NCBI GenBank assembly: GCA_900696645.1 | Contig: CAADGV010000007.1 | Span: 124,001 to 188,000 of the forward strand | From: an uncultured Chlorobiota bacterium | GTDB lineage: Bacteria > Bacteroidota > Ignavibacteria > UBA10030 > UBA6906 | DNA: 64,000 nucleotides | Direction: 5' to 3' | In this document: positions 33,930-43,231 of the stretch, one piece after another | Position numbering within the stretch: position 1 is the first letter of the stretch | Layout of the letters: every line of letters begins with the position of its first letter | Notes under the pieces: generated by a model | Told to the model about the DNA's origin: nothing | Seen by the model: the letters and a program-made list of their open reading frames with translations, nothing else | Database searches by the model: none | Position numbers and translations under genes: made by a program

Positions 33930-35096
33930 ATGCCCCGCTCCATCTATAAATTCGTCCTTAGCTCATTGTTGGCAACAGGGATTGCCTGCATCTTTCCCCT
34001 GCAAGTTATTGTTGCACAACAAGTTGAAGATGATGAGGAACGGGCAAAACATCAACCCTATCGGGATTTTGGGACGGATTGGCGTTGGGGCTCGCTGTTC
34101 GGCATTACGGCAGAAGACGGAATTCTCGCCGGCACGGGTGCCATCGTGTACAAATTTGCTTTCCGCACATTTCCGTACTTGTACCGGATGCAGTTCGTAG
34201 GCGGGCTGACATTCAAAACAGGCCGTTTCAAAATAGTCTACACGGCTGCTTTCCCGGACTTGGGCAGGAGTCTCTCGCTCGACATTCTTGCATATGCTTC
34301 AGAACTGGAGGTGAGAAACTTCTACGGGTACGGCAACGACACGCCGAGAGATGCAGATCTTGAACGGGACAATTTCTACCGTGTTGCTTCGAGGCAGTAT
34401 TTCATTCACCCCGAATTTCAAGTCAGATTGGGGAAGCTGACATATATCAGGATCGGCGCTTCATTCAAGCATTTTGAAGTGAGGCGTCAGGCAAACCGCT
34501 TTCTCAACGGCAATGTTGTCTCAGGCTTTGGCGATGATCGTTCCGTTTTGGGAACAGGAGTTGAGTTCGGGGTTGCAATGCTCGATGCCGCGGTTGCGCC
34601 ACGTGACGGGTTTTCGCTGTTACTTTCTGCTTGGAACTATCCCGGCTTGTTCAACGGAACTCAGCCTTTTCAGCGTTACGCGGGGGATATGCGCGGCTAT
34701 GCAAGTGCAGGCCCCGCAACCCTTGCATTGCGTGTCGCTGCTGAAAAGGTGGATGGCCAACTTCCGTTCTACGAAGCGGCATTTCTCGGAGGCGCGGCAA
34801 ACCTGAGGGGATATAATCTCAATCGCTTTGCAGGAGATGCCTCTCTTACAGGAAGCGCCGAGTTACGGTTCGATCTGTTCAGGACGAAGATTCTTCTCCC
34901 GACGCAAGTCGGCATATTCTTTTTCGGAGATGCCGGGCGAGTGTATCTGCAAGGCAAATCTCCCAAAGGCTGGCATGCCGATGTGGGTGGAGGCGTTTCG
35001 CTTGCCCCGCTCTCCCGTGAGCTGACACTTTCCGTCTCAGTCGGTTCTTCTGTTGAGGGAGTGTTCGTCAACGGAGGTTTCGGGTTCAGCTTCTGA
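33930..35096 (+). CDS. Outer membrane beta-barrel (surface antigen-like)
   Basis: This 388-aa protein has a signal peptide (MPRSIYKFVLSSLLATG..., cleavage near VAQ), then many amphipathic strands and the BamA/surface-antigen pattern GGAANLRGYNLNRFAGDASLTG near residues 287-308, ending in a C-terminal aromatic residue (GFGFSF), as is usual for outer membrane barrels. It is the barrel partner of the phosphoesterase and kinase-like lipoproteins. An in-frame TTG at 33,909 is a less likely start. Confidence 0.8.
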   Translation: MPRSIYKFVLSSLLATGIACIFPLQVIVAQQVEDDEERAKHQPYRDFGTDWRWGSLFGITAEDGILAGTGAIVYKFAFRTFPYLYRMQFVGGLTFKTGRFKIVYTAAFPDLGRSLSLDILAYASELEVRNFYGYGNDTPRDADLERDNFYRVASRQYFIHPEFQVRLGKLTYIRIGASFKHFEVRRQANRFLNGNVVSGFGDDRSVLGTGVEFGVAMLDAAVAPRDGFSLLLSAWNYPGLFNGTQPFQRYAGDMRGYASAGPATLALRVAAEKVDGQLPFYEAAFLGGAANLRGYNLNRFAGDASLTGSAELRFDLFRTKILLPTQVGIFFFGDAGRVYLQGKSPKGWHADVGGGVSLAPLSRELTLSVSVGSSVEGVFVNGGFGFSF

Positions 35097-35208
35097 CATC
35101 CTTCGAAAAAACACTCGAATGCTTTCCTCAAGTTGGTGTTTTTGAATCGCCACCTCACTATCTTTTGTTTCCATTTCATCCAGCATATCCGCAAGCAGGA
35201 AGCAAGCT

Positions 35209-36588
35209 ATGATCGGAAAAACCATCCAACCGGAAATTCGGGCGCTCATTGATGCGCGTGATTTTGCCACACTCAAGGAATTGTTCGCTGATTGGAATCC
35301 GGCTGATCTCGCCGATTTGATCGACGACCTTCCCTATGAGGATCAGGCAATAATCTTCAGGCTGTTGCCCCGGGCGCTTGCCGCCGACACGTATGAGTAC
35401 CTTGCCCACGAAAAGCAGGCAAACCTGTTAAAAGCTATGGGACAGGAGCAGGTGGGCAATATCCTGAACGATATGGACCCCGACGACCGGACGGCACTTT
35501 TCGAAGAATTGCCAAGTGCTGCCGTTCAGCAATTGATAGCCCTGCTAAGTCCGCAAGAACGTGCTGTTGCCCAGTCCCTGCTGAACTACCCCGAGGACAG
35601 TATCGGCCGGTTAATGACACCTGACTTCATCGCTGTCAAGATGGACTGGACGGTGCAGGACGTGTTGAACTATGTGAGGGCAAACGGCCACGACAAAGAG
35701 ACGCTGAACGTTATTTATGTTGTTGATGACAAGGGGAAGCTGATTGATGACCTTCGCATCAGGGAGTTTCTGCTTGCCCCGCTTGAGAAAAAAGTGAGCG
35801 AGATGATGGATGAGAATTATGCATCTCTTCCGGCCCACGCAGATAGAGAAACGGCGATCGAGGTTTTCAAGAAGTACAATCGTACGGCACTTCCCGTTGT
35901 CGATTCCAACGAACACCTTCTCGGTATCGTTACTGTTGATGACGTACTCCAGGTTCAAGAGGAAGAAACAACAGAGGATATCCAGAAAATCGGCGGTACC
36001 GAGGCGTTCGAGCAACCCTATCTTGAGATATCTGTTCCGAAAATGGTGCGAAAAAGGGCAGGATGGCTGGTTGTGCTTTTCTTAGGAGAGATGTTCACCG
36101 CTACAGCTATGGGCTTTTTTGAGGAGGAGATTGCAAAGGCGGTTGTTTTGGCACTGTTCGTTCCACTCATTATTTCCAGCGGCGGGAACTCCGGTTCGCA
36201 GGCTGCGACCCTTATCATCCGCGCTATGGCGCTGGGAGAGGTGACGCTGGCAACGTGGTGGAGAGTGATGAGGAGGGAGATTATTGCAGGACTCTCATTG
36301 GGTTCGATTCTCGGTACTATCGGGTTTCTACGTATAGCGCTCTGGACCATCTTCACCGATATCTACGGAGAACATTGGTTTCTGGTGGCGCTCACTGTCG
36401 GGATGAGCTTGGTAGGTGTGGTTTTGTGGGGTTCGCTAACGGGTTCAATGATGCCGTTTATCATGAGGAGATTTGGCGCAGACCCTGCAACTTCTTCTGC
36501 TCCGTTCGTCGCTACGCTTGTGGATGTAACGGGTTTGGTTATTTACTTCAGTATTGCGGCCATAATTCTTAGCGGAACACTGCTCTAA
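35209..36588 (+). CDS. mgtE: Magnesium transporter MgtE
   Basis: This 459-aa protein has the MgtE layout: an N-terminal helical Mg-sensing domain (about 1-130), two CBS domains (about 135-255) and a C-terminal membrane domain (about 285-459) with the GGNSGSQAATL pore motif near residues 324-334. MgtE channels import Mg2+ and close when cytosolic Mg2+ binds the CBS domains. Strong start: ATG after an AAGCAGG region. Monocistronic by its spacing. Confidence 0.95.
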   Translation: MIGKTIQPEIRALIDARDFATLKELFADWNPADLADLIDDLPYEDQAIIFRLLPRALAADTYEYLAHEKQANLLKAMGQEQVGNILNDMDPDDRTALFEELPSAAVQQLIALLSPQERAVAQSLLNYPEDSIGRLMTPDFIAVKMDWTVQDVLNYVRANGHDKETLNVIYVVDDKGKLIDDLRIREFLLAPLEKKVSEMMDENYASLPAHADRETAIEVFKKYNRTALPVVDSNEHLLGIVTVDDVLQVQEEETTEDIQKIGGTEAFEQPYLEISVPKMVRKRAGWLVVLFLGEMFTATAMGFFEEEIAKAVVLALFVPLIISSGGNSGSQAATLIIRAMALGEVTLATWWRVMRREIIAGLSLGSILGTIGFLRIALWTIFTDIYGEHWFLVALTVGMSLVGVVLWGSLTGSMMPFIMRRFGADPATSSAPFVATLVDVTGLVIYFSIAAIILSGTLL

Positions 36589-36781
36589 ACAGATCAGAAT
36601 GGGCAATATTGACCGTATGCTCAATTTCATCTGTCCCGCAAAATCACTCGTTCTGAAACAATATTAACTCCCCAAATCTCGTCATTTTGTTGACTTTCCT
36701 TTGCTAATTCATTACTTTTCAACGGTTTTAGCTTGCCTGAGTGTATCCGTTCAGGCCGCACAAAGGAAACAAAAACGACCG

Positions 36782-38740
36782 ATGGTGGCGTTGCCCGCAA
36801 TGGCTGAATTGATTTGGAAGAGAATTCGCACCGTCCAAGGTATCATTGCGCTGGCTATTTTCATTACGCTCATCATTGGTCTTTTTCTTGGTTCGCCGGT
36901 GGGGCGAATTGTCAGCGGCCTCGGGGCGCTTGTTCTTGCGGCGTATTTTCTTTATGTGCTGAAGCGGGATGGTGTGTTTGACGCAAGAAACAGGCCGCAG
37001 CGTGCAAAACGGCAAGGTGAAACCGCACAAGAGGAATTGTATTCACAACTTGAAGGGGATATGAAAACACTGCTCTTCGATGATTTCCAACCGACATCCG
37101 CTGCCGGATATGTTGTGAAGGAGATTACAGAGGAGGAAGCAGTTGTTCCTTCCACAAAAACCGTCCAACGTGTGGTGACGGCAAAGGAGGAGAAGGCGAG
37201 AGAATTTGATATTTCGGACTTTTTTGACCTGGAGTCCGATGTTTTCCGGAACGAAACGGAGCCGAGAAGCGAGTTCAATTTCCTGCTGAACAAACTTCTG
37301 GCGGCGATGAAGGATGTGTTGTTTGCCAATTCGGTGGCGTTTTTCTGGGCAAACCGCGAGAAGCAGCAAATGGTGCTGGAAGCAAAAATCACGAACAGCA
37401 CCAACTTCATGCTCGTGAAGCGCTACGCAATTGACGAGGATGTCGTCAGTCAGGTTGCGAGGACAGGCAAGCCGCAAGTGTTGGGAAGAATTTCACCGCT
37501 TGCCGAAAAGGAACTTGTCCGACACTATATCGTCGGAGAAGGCATCAAGTCGTTGATTGTTGTTCCGGTTTTTTATTTTACCGGACAGAACAGCGGTGAG
37601 CAATTGCCGGAGGGCGTTATCGTTGCTGACAGCAAAGCGGAAGATGCTTTTGGCGCAGAAACTCTCTCGCTGATGGGGCAATTTACGAAAGTGGTTTCTG
37701 CTCTTATCAAGAGTTACACAAACAAGTACGACCTGCTGCTGGATTCCGAGGTTCTGACATCAATTCGTCGGCTTCAGGATAGGGTGAAGTCGGATCGCAG
37801 CGAGCAGACAATTCTGGACTCCCTCGCCGAAGAAGCGGGAAAGCTGATGAATTGGGATGTTCTCGCTATAACGATGTACTCCGAGGAGTTGAACAGTTGG
37901 GCGGTTCAGAAAGTTGTGAATCGGAACGGGATGCTGTATCCCGAACCGAATGATACTGTTGATTTCAGCGACAGCATTGTCGGGAAGTCGATTCGTTCCA
38001 ACTTGCTGACACATATCAACGATTTGGAGTCGGCGCCGCAGATTCGCTTCTCATCGAACGAAACGATTTCGCTACGTGGCTCGTTCCTTTGTGTGCCGAT
38101 AAGCTCGTTGAATCGCTGCTACGGCGCGCTGACGCTGGAAAGCGGCAACAAGTTTCAATTTTCTCCCAACGAAGCGGAAACCATCTACCGGCTGGTCGAA
38201 ACTGCAGCCGAGTTGCTCGAAGTGTTGTACATGAACGACCTTGTGAAGGAGTTCATCTCCATCGATCAGACGACGGGCTCGTTGACGAGAAACCATTTCA
38301 ACAAGAAACTTGAAGAGGAAGTCCAGCGGGCTGAAGATTTCGGAACAGAGCTTTCGATGGTTTCCATTGCCGTGGACGGCATGCAGGAGCATCTGAACCG
38401 CCACGGAAAAGACGGATTTGAGGGAATTCTGAATCAGGTTGCCGGACTTGTCCGGGCCAACGTTGAGCCGTACGATGTGATTGGACGAATGGACGCAAAC
38501 ACGTTGAACGTAATTCTCATGAATACAACGGCTAACGATGCCTATTTGTGGGCCGAGAAAGTGCGCAAGCATATTGCCAGCAACATCATCGTGTTGGGCG
38601 GATTGAGTTGTTCGGTAACTGTCAGTGTCGGTGTCTGCGGCCTGAATAACGGAATGAAGAAGGAAGAACTGGTTGCCGGAACATCGCAAGTGTTGCACAA
38701 GGCAATCGAAAGCGGCGGAAACCTTGTCCGCGTATTCTAG
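36782..38740 (+). CDS. Membrane GAF protein with degenerate GGDEF domain
   Basis: This 652-aa protein has two N-terminal membrane spans (about residues 14-62), then GAF-like sensory domains (about 155-330 and 350-480) and a C-terminal GGDEF-like domain (about 490-650). The catalytic GG(D/E)EF loop is replaced by RMDANTLN, lacking the GGDEF residues, so diguanylate cyclase activity is unlikely; it may bind c-di-GMP or GTP or act as a scaffold. The ATG at 36,782 is taken; 36,800 (MAELIWK) is an alternative. Confidence 0.8.
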   Translation: MVALPAMAELIWKRIRTVQGIIALAIFITLIIGLFLGSPVGRIVSGLGALVLAAYFLYVLKRDGVFDARNRPQRAKRQGETAQEELYSQLEGDMKTLLFDDFQPTSAAGYVVKEITEEEAVVPSTKTVQRVVTAKEEKAREFDISDFFDLESDVFRNETEPRSEFNFLLNKLLAAMKDVLFANSVAFFWANREKQQMVLEAKITNSTNFMLVKRYAIDEDVVSQVARTGKPQVLGRISPLAEKELVRHYIVGEGIKSLIVVPVFYFTGQNSGEQLPEGVIVADSKAEDAFGAETLSLMGQFTKVVSALIKSYTNKYDLLLDSEVLTSIRRLQDRVKSDRSEQTILDSLAEEAGKLMNWDVLAITMYSEELNSWAVQKVVNRNGMLYPEPNDTVDFSDSIVGKSIRSNLLTHINDLESAPQIRFSSNETISLRGSFLCVPISSLNRCYGALTLESGNKFQFSPNEAETIYRLVETAAELLEVLYMNDLVKEFISIDQTTGSLTRNHFNKKLEEEVQRAEDFGTELSMVSIAVDGMQEHLNRHGKDGFEGILNQVAGLVRANVEPYDVIGRMDANTLNVILMNTTANDAYLWAEKVRKHIASNIIVLGGLSCSVTVSVGVCGLNNGMKKEELVAGTSQVLHKAIESGGNLVRVF

Positions 38741-38785
38741 ATCTCTCAACAAGAAATTCTATTATCGAAATAATCAGGAACAACA

Positions 38786-38983
38786 ATGGCAAAACAACAA
38801 TCCTTCGCCGATAAAGCGGCAAAAGCTGCAGCACAAAAAGGCTCGAAATGCCCTGTTTGCGGCACAATTTTCCAACCTCTACTCTTTGTCTCATCCGAGC
38901 CATCGAAAACGACGGGCAGCGTAAAGTTCAATGAACGTCGGGTAAACGTCTGTAAATGCAACGAGAAGACGGTCTACAACTGA
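38786..38983 (+). CDS. Small zinc-ribbon protein
   Basis: This 65-aa protein has CPVC (residues 22-25) and a later CKC pair (C55, C57), a zinc-ribbon-like arrangement, after a basic, alanine-rich helix (ADKAAKAAAQKG). No enzyme signature. It follows the GGDEF-like gene and precedes deoB. A 9-bp perfect hairpin (38,995-39,017) lies right after the stop. Function unknown. Confidence 0.75.
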   Translation: MAKQQSFADKAAKAAAQKGSKCPVCGTIFQPLLFVSSEPSKTTGSVKFNERRVNVCKCNEKTVYN

Positions 38984-39087
38984 TTCTCTGACCGCTTCAC
39001 ATCGGAATGATGTGAAGACGTACAATATGCATTTCAGGAAACGTTAACCCCTTCAACGAAAGGGGCGCTTGGAACCGGAGACAAACA

Positions 39088-40269
39088 ATTTCAGCACAAC
39101 GCAAACTCGTATTGATCATTCTCGACGGAGTCGGAATCGGTGAACTACCGGATGCGCACCGCTACGCCGACGAGGGAAGTAATACGTTGTGCAATACTGC
39201 GGAAGCTGTCGGAGGGCTGCATCTTCCGAATCTTGAGTCACTCGGATTGGGAAACATTGCGGCAATCAAAGGCGTCAAACCTTCTGCCAAGCCGCTGGCG
39301 AGTTTCGGAAAGATGGCCGAAGTGTCGAGGGGGAAAGACAGCACAACCGGACATTGGGAGTTGGCGGGACTTGTTCTTGAGAAGGAATTTCCGACATTCC
39401 CCGACGGGTTTCCCGATTCTCTGATGAGAGAATTCTGCGAGCGAACAGGAAGCAAAGGGTATCTCGGAAATAAAACCGCATCGGGTACTGCAATCATCAA
39501 AGAACTTGGCGGCGAACATGTACGAACCGGTTTCCCTATTGTGTACACGTCGGCGGATTCTGTGTTTCAGATTGCGGCCCACGAGGAAGTGATTCCGCTT
39601 CCGCAGTTGTACGAAATGTGTGAGCGAACCCGCAACGAGGTCTGCGTCGGCGATTTTTCAGTCGGGCGTGTGATTGCCCGGCCGTTTGTTGGAACAGAAG
39701 GCAATTTCACTCGTACTACCAACCGGCGTGATTTTTCGCTGCCGCCGGCGGGGACGACGATCCTGGATCTTCTGACGAAAGCTGGGATTGAAACCGTCAG
39801 CATCGGGAAAGTCGATGATCTTTTTGCGGGGAGGGGATTGGCGAAGAAAATCCACACGAAGAGCAATGCAGAGGGCATCGAGGCGATAATCTCGGAATCA
39901 TCCCGGATGAAATCGGGCATGATATTCACGAATCTGGTGGATTTCGATACGCTGTACGGCCATCGCAACGACCCGCAGGGGATGGCCAATGCGTTGGAGG
40001 CCTTCGACGAGAAACTCCCCCGCATTCTCGGAACGCTCGGCAACGACGATCTGTTGATACTCACGGCGGATCACGGCAACGATCCTGTTACGCCAAGTAC
40101 CGATCATTCGCGGGAATATGTGCCCGTGTTGTGTTATGCGAAATCGAAGCAACCGGGCAGCAACATCGGAACACGATCAACGTTTGCGGATGTCGGGCAA
40201 ACTGCGGCCGATTTCTTTGATGTGGAGAACGATCTTGCAGGGACAAGCTTTCTAAGCGAGGTAATGTGA
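39088..40269 (+). CDS. deoB: Phosphopentomutase (probable ATT start)
   Basis: This alkaline-phosphatase-fold enzyme interconverts ribose-1-P and ribose-5-P (and deoxy forms) in nucleoside breakdown. Metal-site motifs are visible: ILDGVGIGELPD near residue 12-23, KDSTTGHWE near 86-94, ADHGND near 326-331 and DHSREYVPV. The family's N-terminal strand (K-x-x-x-I-I-L-D) needs reading from 39,088, where the codon is ATT, 7 nt after GGAG; the first usual start, TTG at 39,112, would delete it. Two leader hairpins (38,995-39,017; 39,048-39,065) precede it. The stop overlaps the antitoxin-like gene. Confidence 0.9.
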   Translation: MSAQRKLVLIILDGVGIGELPDAHRYADEGSNTLCNTAEAVGGLHLPNLESLGLGNIAAIKGVKPSAKPLASFGKMAEVSRGKDSTTGHWELAGLVLEKEFPTFPDGFPDSLMREFCERTGSKGYLGNKTASGTAIIKELGGEHVRTGFPIVYTSADSVFQIAAHEEVIPLPQLYEMCERTRNEVCVGDFSVGRVIARPFVGTEGNFTRTTNRRDFSLPPAGTTILDLLTKAGIETVSIGKVDDLFAGRGLAKKIHTKSNAEGIEAIISESSRMKSGMIFTNLVDFDTLYGHRNDPQGMANALEAFDEKLPRILGTLGNDDLLILTADHGNDPVTPSTDHSREYVPVLCYAKSKQPGSNIGTRSTFADVGQTAADFFDVENDLAGTSFLSEVM

Positions 40270-40559
40270 TGGAAAAGAAGTCCGTGCAAGAGTTTGAGGG
40301 CGTTTTGGAACCAGACGGAACAATCGCCGTTCCTCCGAAAATAGCAGAGAGATTTTCCGGCGCGAAACTTCAAGTTCGGATTGAGAAGAAAGAGATTAGC
40401 GATCGTCTCAAGAAGAACAACGTGACCGAGGAGGAGATAGAACGCATTTCAGCCCTGCAACTTGAATCGCGGGAACAGGTAGTCAAGTTCTTGCTCAGTC
40501 AAGGAATGTTGGCGAGGCGATCTGCGAGCAGACGACGTCGAAAAGGGGCAGCCCGTTGA
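40269..40559 (+). CDS. Antitoxin-like protein of a PIN module
   Basis: This 96-aa protein has an N-terminal AbrB-like stretch (FEGVLEPDGTIAVPPKIAERF) followed by a charged helical half and a very basic C-terminus (RRSASRRRRKGAAR). Its ATG overlaps the deoB stop and its end overlaps the PIN gene, so it fits as antitoxin and DNA-binding partner of the downstream toxin. The basic tail is unlike most AbrB antitoxins. Confidence 0.65.
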   Translation: MEKKSVQEFEGVLEPDGTIAVPPKIAERFSGAKLQVRIEKKEISDRLKKNNVTEEEIERISALQLESREQVVKFLLSQGMLARRSASRRRRKGAAR

Positions 40560-40987
40560 GTGTCTCGAAAATTGTCGTTCACACGGACGTCCTGCTCGAA
40601 CACTTGACGACGAAGAATTCTTGTTCTGTACTTCGTGCAGCGATGAGCAAGTTCTTCTGCTACACGACGGTGTATCAGGCAATTGAGTTGTTTGCGATGG
40701 CAAAGTCGGAAGAACAAAAGAGGATCGTCGAAGACTCGATGGCGGCGATGAAAGTGTTGGGCTTGAATCCGAAGAACGCCCGGAAGTACGGCGAGTTGAT
40801 GGCGTCGAACAAAAAGGCAGATCGCTGGAATATTCTGATTGCAGGACTCTGTTTAGAAAGCAGGCTCCCCCTCTTAACAGACAGAAAGAAGGATTTCAGA
40901 GGGATGGCAGGACTCGTCATTGTTCCGACAAAACTCATTGCAGAGGGGAAATCGGGCCTGGAGATTCTGAGAACAGTGCAGCGCTGA
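40556..40987 (+). CDS. PIN-domain toxin-like ribonuclease
   Basis: This 143-aa protein (TTG start overlapping the upstream stop, after AAAAGGGG) has PIN-domain residues: D11 in VVHTDVLLEHL, E43 in YQAIEL, D91 in KKADRWN and D110 in LLTDRKKDF. PIN proteins of VapC type cleave RNA and are neutralised by the antitoxin. The spacing of the last acids is slightly unusual, but the four-residue acidic set appears complete. Confidence 0.75.
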   Translation: MSVSKIVVHTDVLLEHLTTKNSCSVLRAAMSKFFCYTTVYQAIELFAMAKSEEQKRIVEDSMAAMKVLGLNPKNARKYGELMASNKKADRWNILIAGLCLESRLPLLTDRKKDFRGMAGLVIVPTKLIAEGKSGLEILRTVQR

Positions 40988-41014
40988 TGTTGCACGCATC
41001 AATATGAGTGAACT

Positions 41015-41284
41015 ATGATACTCGGCAAAGTTGTTGGTACCGTATGGGCGACCCGCAAGGATGAAGAACTTGTCGGGATGAAATTCCAGATCGTCAAACA
41101 TCTCGATCTCGATTACAAGCTCAAAGACACATTCGTGGTTGCTGTGGATACCGTGCAGGCAGGTGTCGGTGATGTTGTGTTGATGTGCAGCGGCAGCTCG
41201 GCGCGGCAAACAACGCTGACGAAGAACAAGCCGGTTGATGCCGTCATTATGGCCGTTGTTGACAAGATTGACGTTGCGGGTTAG
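41015..41284 (+). CDS. EutN/CcmL microcompartment vertex protein 1
   Basis: This 89-aa protein belongs to the pentameric BMC-P (EutN/CcmL) family that caps vertices of bacterial microcompartments: MILGKVVGTVWATRKDEEL at the start and later VVAVDTVQAGVGDVVLMCSGSSAR. It pairs in tandem with a paralogue 2 nt downstream. No BMC hexamer or cargo enzyme gene lies in this window. Confidence 0.9.
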   Translation: MILGKVVGTVWATRKDEELVGMKFQIVKHLDLDYKLKDTFVVAVDTVQAGVGDVVLMCSGSSARQTTLTKNKPVDAVIMAVVDKIDVAG

Positions 41285-41286
41285 AA

Positions 41287-41562
41287 GTGTTTTTAGCAGA
41301 AGTCATAGGGACAGTTTGGGCAACACGCAAGGATGAGAACTTGCAGAGTTTCAAATTGCAGTTCATCCAGCCGCTGAACGGCAAACGTGAAAAAATCGGC
41401 GACCCTATCGTTGCAGTAGATACAATAGGCGCAGGGCCCGGCGAAACAGTTATGTATATCACTGCCCGGGAGGCCGTGATTCCGCTGCCGGTTGAGATGG
41501 CCCCTGTTGACGCAAGCATAGTGGGAATCATAGATAGAATTGACAGAGAAGTAGATCTCTGA
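41287..41562 (+). CDS. EutN/CcmL microcompartment vertex protein 2
   Basis: This 91-aa paralogue of the preceding gene (start EVIGTVWATRKDENLQ; VAVDTIGAGPGETVMYITAREA) is another BMC-P pentamer subunit. The GTG start is 2 nt after the preceding stop. Divergence between the two suggests specialised vertex positions or a hetero-pentamer. They lie directly before the primary sigma factor gene. Confidence 0.88.
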   Translation: MFLAEVIGTVWATRKDENLQSFKLQFIQPLNGKREKIGDPIVAVDTIGAGPGETVMYITAREAVIPLPVEMAPVDASIVGIIDRIDREVDL

Positions 41563-41591
41563 TTTCGAGTTTTTGAACATAAGGGAGAAGA

Positions 41592-42449
41592 ATGGGCAAA
41601 GCAGCAAAGCAATACACAAATCGCGAAAGCCAGTCTCTTGACAAGTATCTTCAAGAGATTGGAAAGGTCGATTTGCTGAAATCCGACGAGGAAATCGACC
41701 TCGCGCAACGCATCAAGAAGGGGGATCAGCGAGCCCTCGAGAAGTTGACGAAGGCGAATCTTCGTTTCGTGGTAAGCGTGGCGAAACAGTACCAGAACCA
41801 GGGACTCTCGCTCGGCGATTTGATCAATGAAGGAAATCTCGGCCTCATCAAAGCGGCAAAACGATTTGACGAAACACGCGGCTTCAAATTCATCTCCTAT
41901 GCCGTGTGGTGGATTCGCCAGTCGATACTGCAGGCACTGGCCGAACAATCCCGTATTGTCCGCTTGCCGCTCAATCGTGTAGGCGCGTTGAACAAGATCG
42001 GCAAGGCATTCAGCACGCTTGAGCAGGAATTCGAACGCGAACCGAGCGCAAGCGAGCTTGCGGAAGAGTTGGATATGTCATTGTTCGAGGTCTCTGATAC
42101 ATTGAAGATCTCGGGCCGCCATCTCTCGATGGACGCCCCGTTCGCGCAGGGTGAAGACAACCGCCTCCTTGATGTTATTCAGGATGAGCGTCAGCCCTCT
42201 CCGGATTCCGAATTGATGAAGGAGTCGCTCAGCAAGGAAGTAGAGCGGGCACTCTCGACCTTGAGCGATCGTGAAGCCGAAGTCATCCGGCTCTACTTCG
42301 GGCTCGGGCGTGAACATTCTCTCACACTTGAAGAGATAGGCGAGAAATTCAAGCTGACGCGTGAGCGCGTCCGCCAGATAAAAGAAAAAGCTATCCGGCG
42401 GCTGCGTCACGCTTCGCGCAGCAAGCAATTGCGAGCGTACTTGGGCTGA
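41592..42449 (+). CDS. rpoD: Primary sigma factor RpoD (short form)
   Basis: This 285-aa sigma-70 lacks region 1.1 and the non-conserved insert, as in the primary sigma factors of Bacteroidota/Chlorobiota. It starts near region 1.2 ([13 protein letters not shown]), carries the core-binding and -10 recognition regions ([20 protein letters not shown], then [11 protein letters not shown]) and ends with the region 4 helix-turn-helix ([20 protein letters not shown]). It starts after AAGGGAGAAG. A terminator follows. Confidence 0.95.
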   Translation: MGKAAKQYTNRESQSLDKYLQEIGKVDLLKSDEEIDLAQRIKKGDQRALEKLTKANLRFVVSVAKQYQNQGLSLGDLINEGNLGLIKAAKRFDETRGFKFISYAVWWIRQSILQALAEQSRIVRLPLNRVGALNKIGKAFSTLEQEFEREPSASELAEELDMSLFEVSDTLKISGRHLSMDAPFAQGEDNRLLDVIQDERQPSPDSELMKESLSKEVERALSTLSDREAEVIRLYFGLGREHSLTLEEIGEKFKLTRERVRQIKEKAIRRLRHASRSKQLRAYLG

Positions 42450-42454
42450 ACGTC

Positions 42455-42483
42455 AAAGCCTCCCGCGGGAGGCTTTGCCTTTT
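42455..42483 (+). terminator. rpoD terminator
   Basis: aaagcctccc (42,455-42,464) pairs perfectly with gggaggcttt (42,467-42,476) across a 2-nt gap, followed by gccTTTT. A strong dyad with a short U tract, right after the sigma factor gene. Confidence 0.85.
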
Positions 42484-42522
42484 GGGATGGCATATGTGAG
42501 GTCATAACATACTTCGGGTGAG

Positions 42523-43176
42523 ATGATTCAAACGGCAATTCAGAATTCGTGGTTGAGTGTTGCTTTTCTGATTTCAATCGGAGCATTTGTCATGATCTCT
42601 CAGGGAGGATGCGCCGGCTCCTTCCCAACACGGGAAGAATATGAGGGGGAGAAGAGGCTTGGGGTCATTCAGGAAGATGCTGAGTTCAAGTTCATCACAA
42701 AAATCCGTAGGGAAAGCGCCCGTGAAGATGACCGGAAGGTCTCGCCTGAAGTCCTCAGGCAGCTTGGCTCCTCGGAGGAGTTTGACACAAGCATCCCAAA
42801 TGGCCTTAATCGTGACAACTTCCTTCTCGAAGTTGTGCGATATCTTGGCACGGAATACTCTTATGGCGGCAACACACGAGACGGCATTGATTGTTCGGGT
42901 TATACATGCCAGGTGTACAAGAATGCCGCCGGCAGGTTGCTCCCGCGTTCAACGGCGGAACAATTTCGTGTCGGTGCAGAAGTCCAGAAAAGAAATCTCC
43001 GGTTTGGCGACCTCGTGTTTTTCAACACCACAGGCCGTTCTCCCTCTCACGTAGGCATTTATATTGAAGACGGCGTGTTTGCGCACGCCAGTGTGATTGA
43101 AGGCGTAACACTCTCAACCCTTGAAAGTACGTACTACAAACGGCGATTTGTCGGTGCACGCCGGGTGATTGACTAA
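42523..43176 (+). CDS. NlpC/P60 cell-wall hydrolase lipoprotein
   Basis: This 217-aa protein has a signal with lipobox ending MISQGGC and a C-terminal NlpC/P60 domain. Its catalytic residues are C123 in DGIDCSGYT, H176 in PSHVGIYI and H188 in FAHAS. These enzymes cut peptide bonds in peptidoglycan stems, acting outside the inner membrane during growth or separation. It has no SH3 domains, only the core domain and a linker. Confidence 0.88.
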   Translation: MIQTAIQNSWLSVAFLISIGAFVMISQGGCAGSFPTREEYEGEKRLGVIQEDAEFKFITKIRRESAREDDRKVSPEVLRQLGSSEEFDTSIPNGLNRDNFLLEVVRYLGTEYSYGGNTRDGIDCSGYTCQVYKNAAGRLLPRSTAEQFRVGAEVQKRNLRFGDLVFFNTTGRSPSHVGIYIEDGVFAHASVIEGVTLSTLESTYYKRRFVGARRVID

Positions 43177-43231
43177 GTTCTGCCTGCACACTATATTGAT
43201 CTGGAATTAGGAACGAATCCGGGATAATCCT

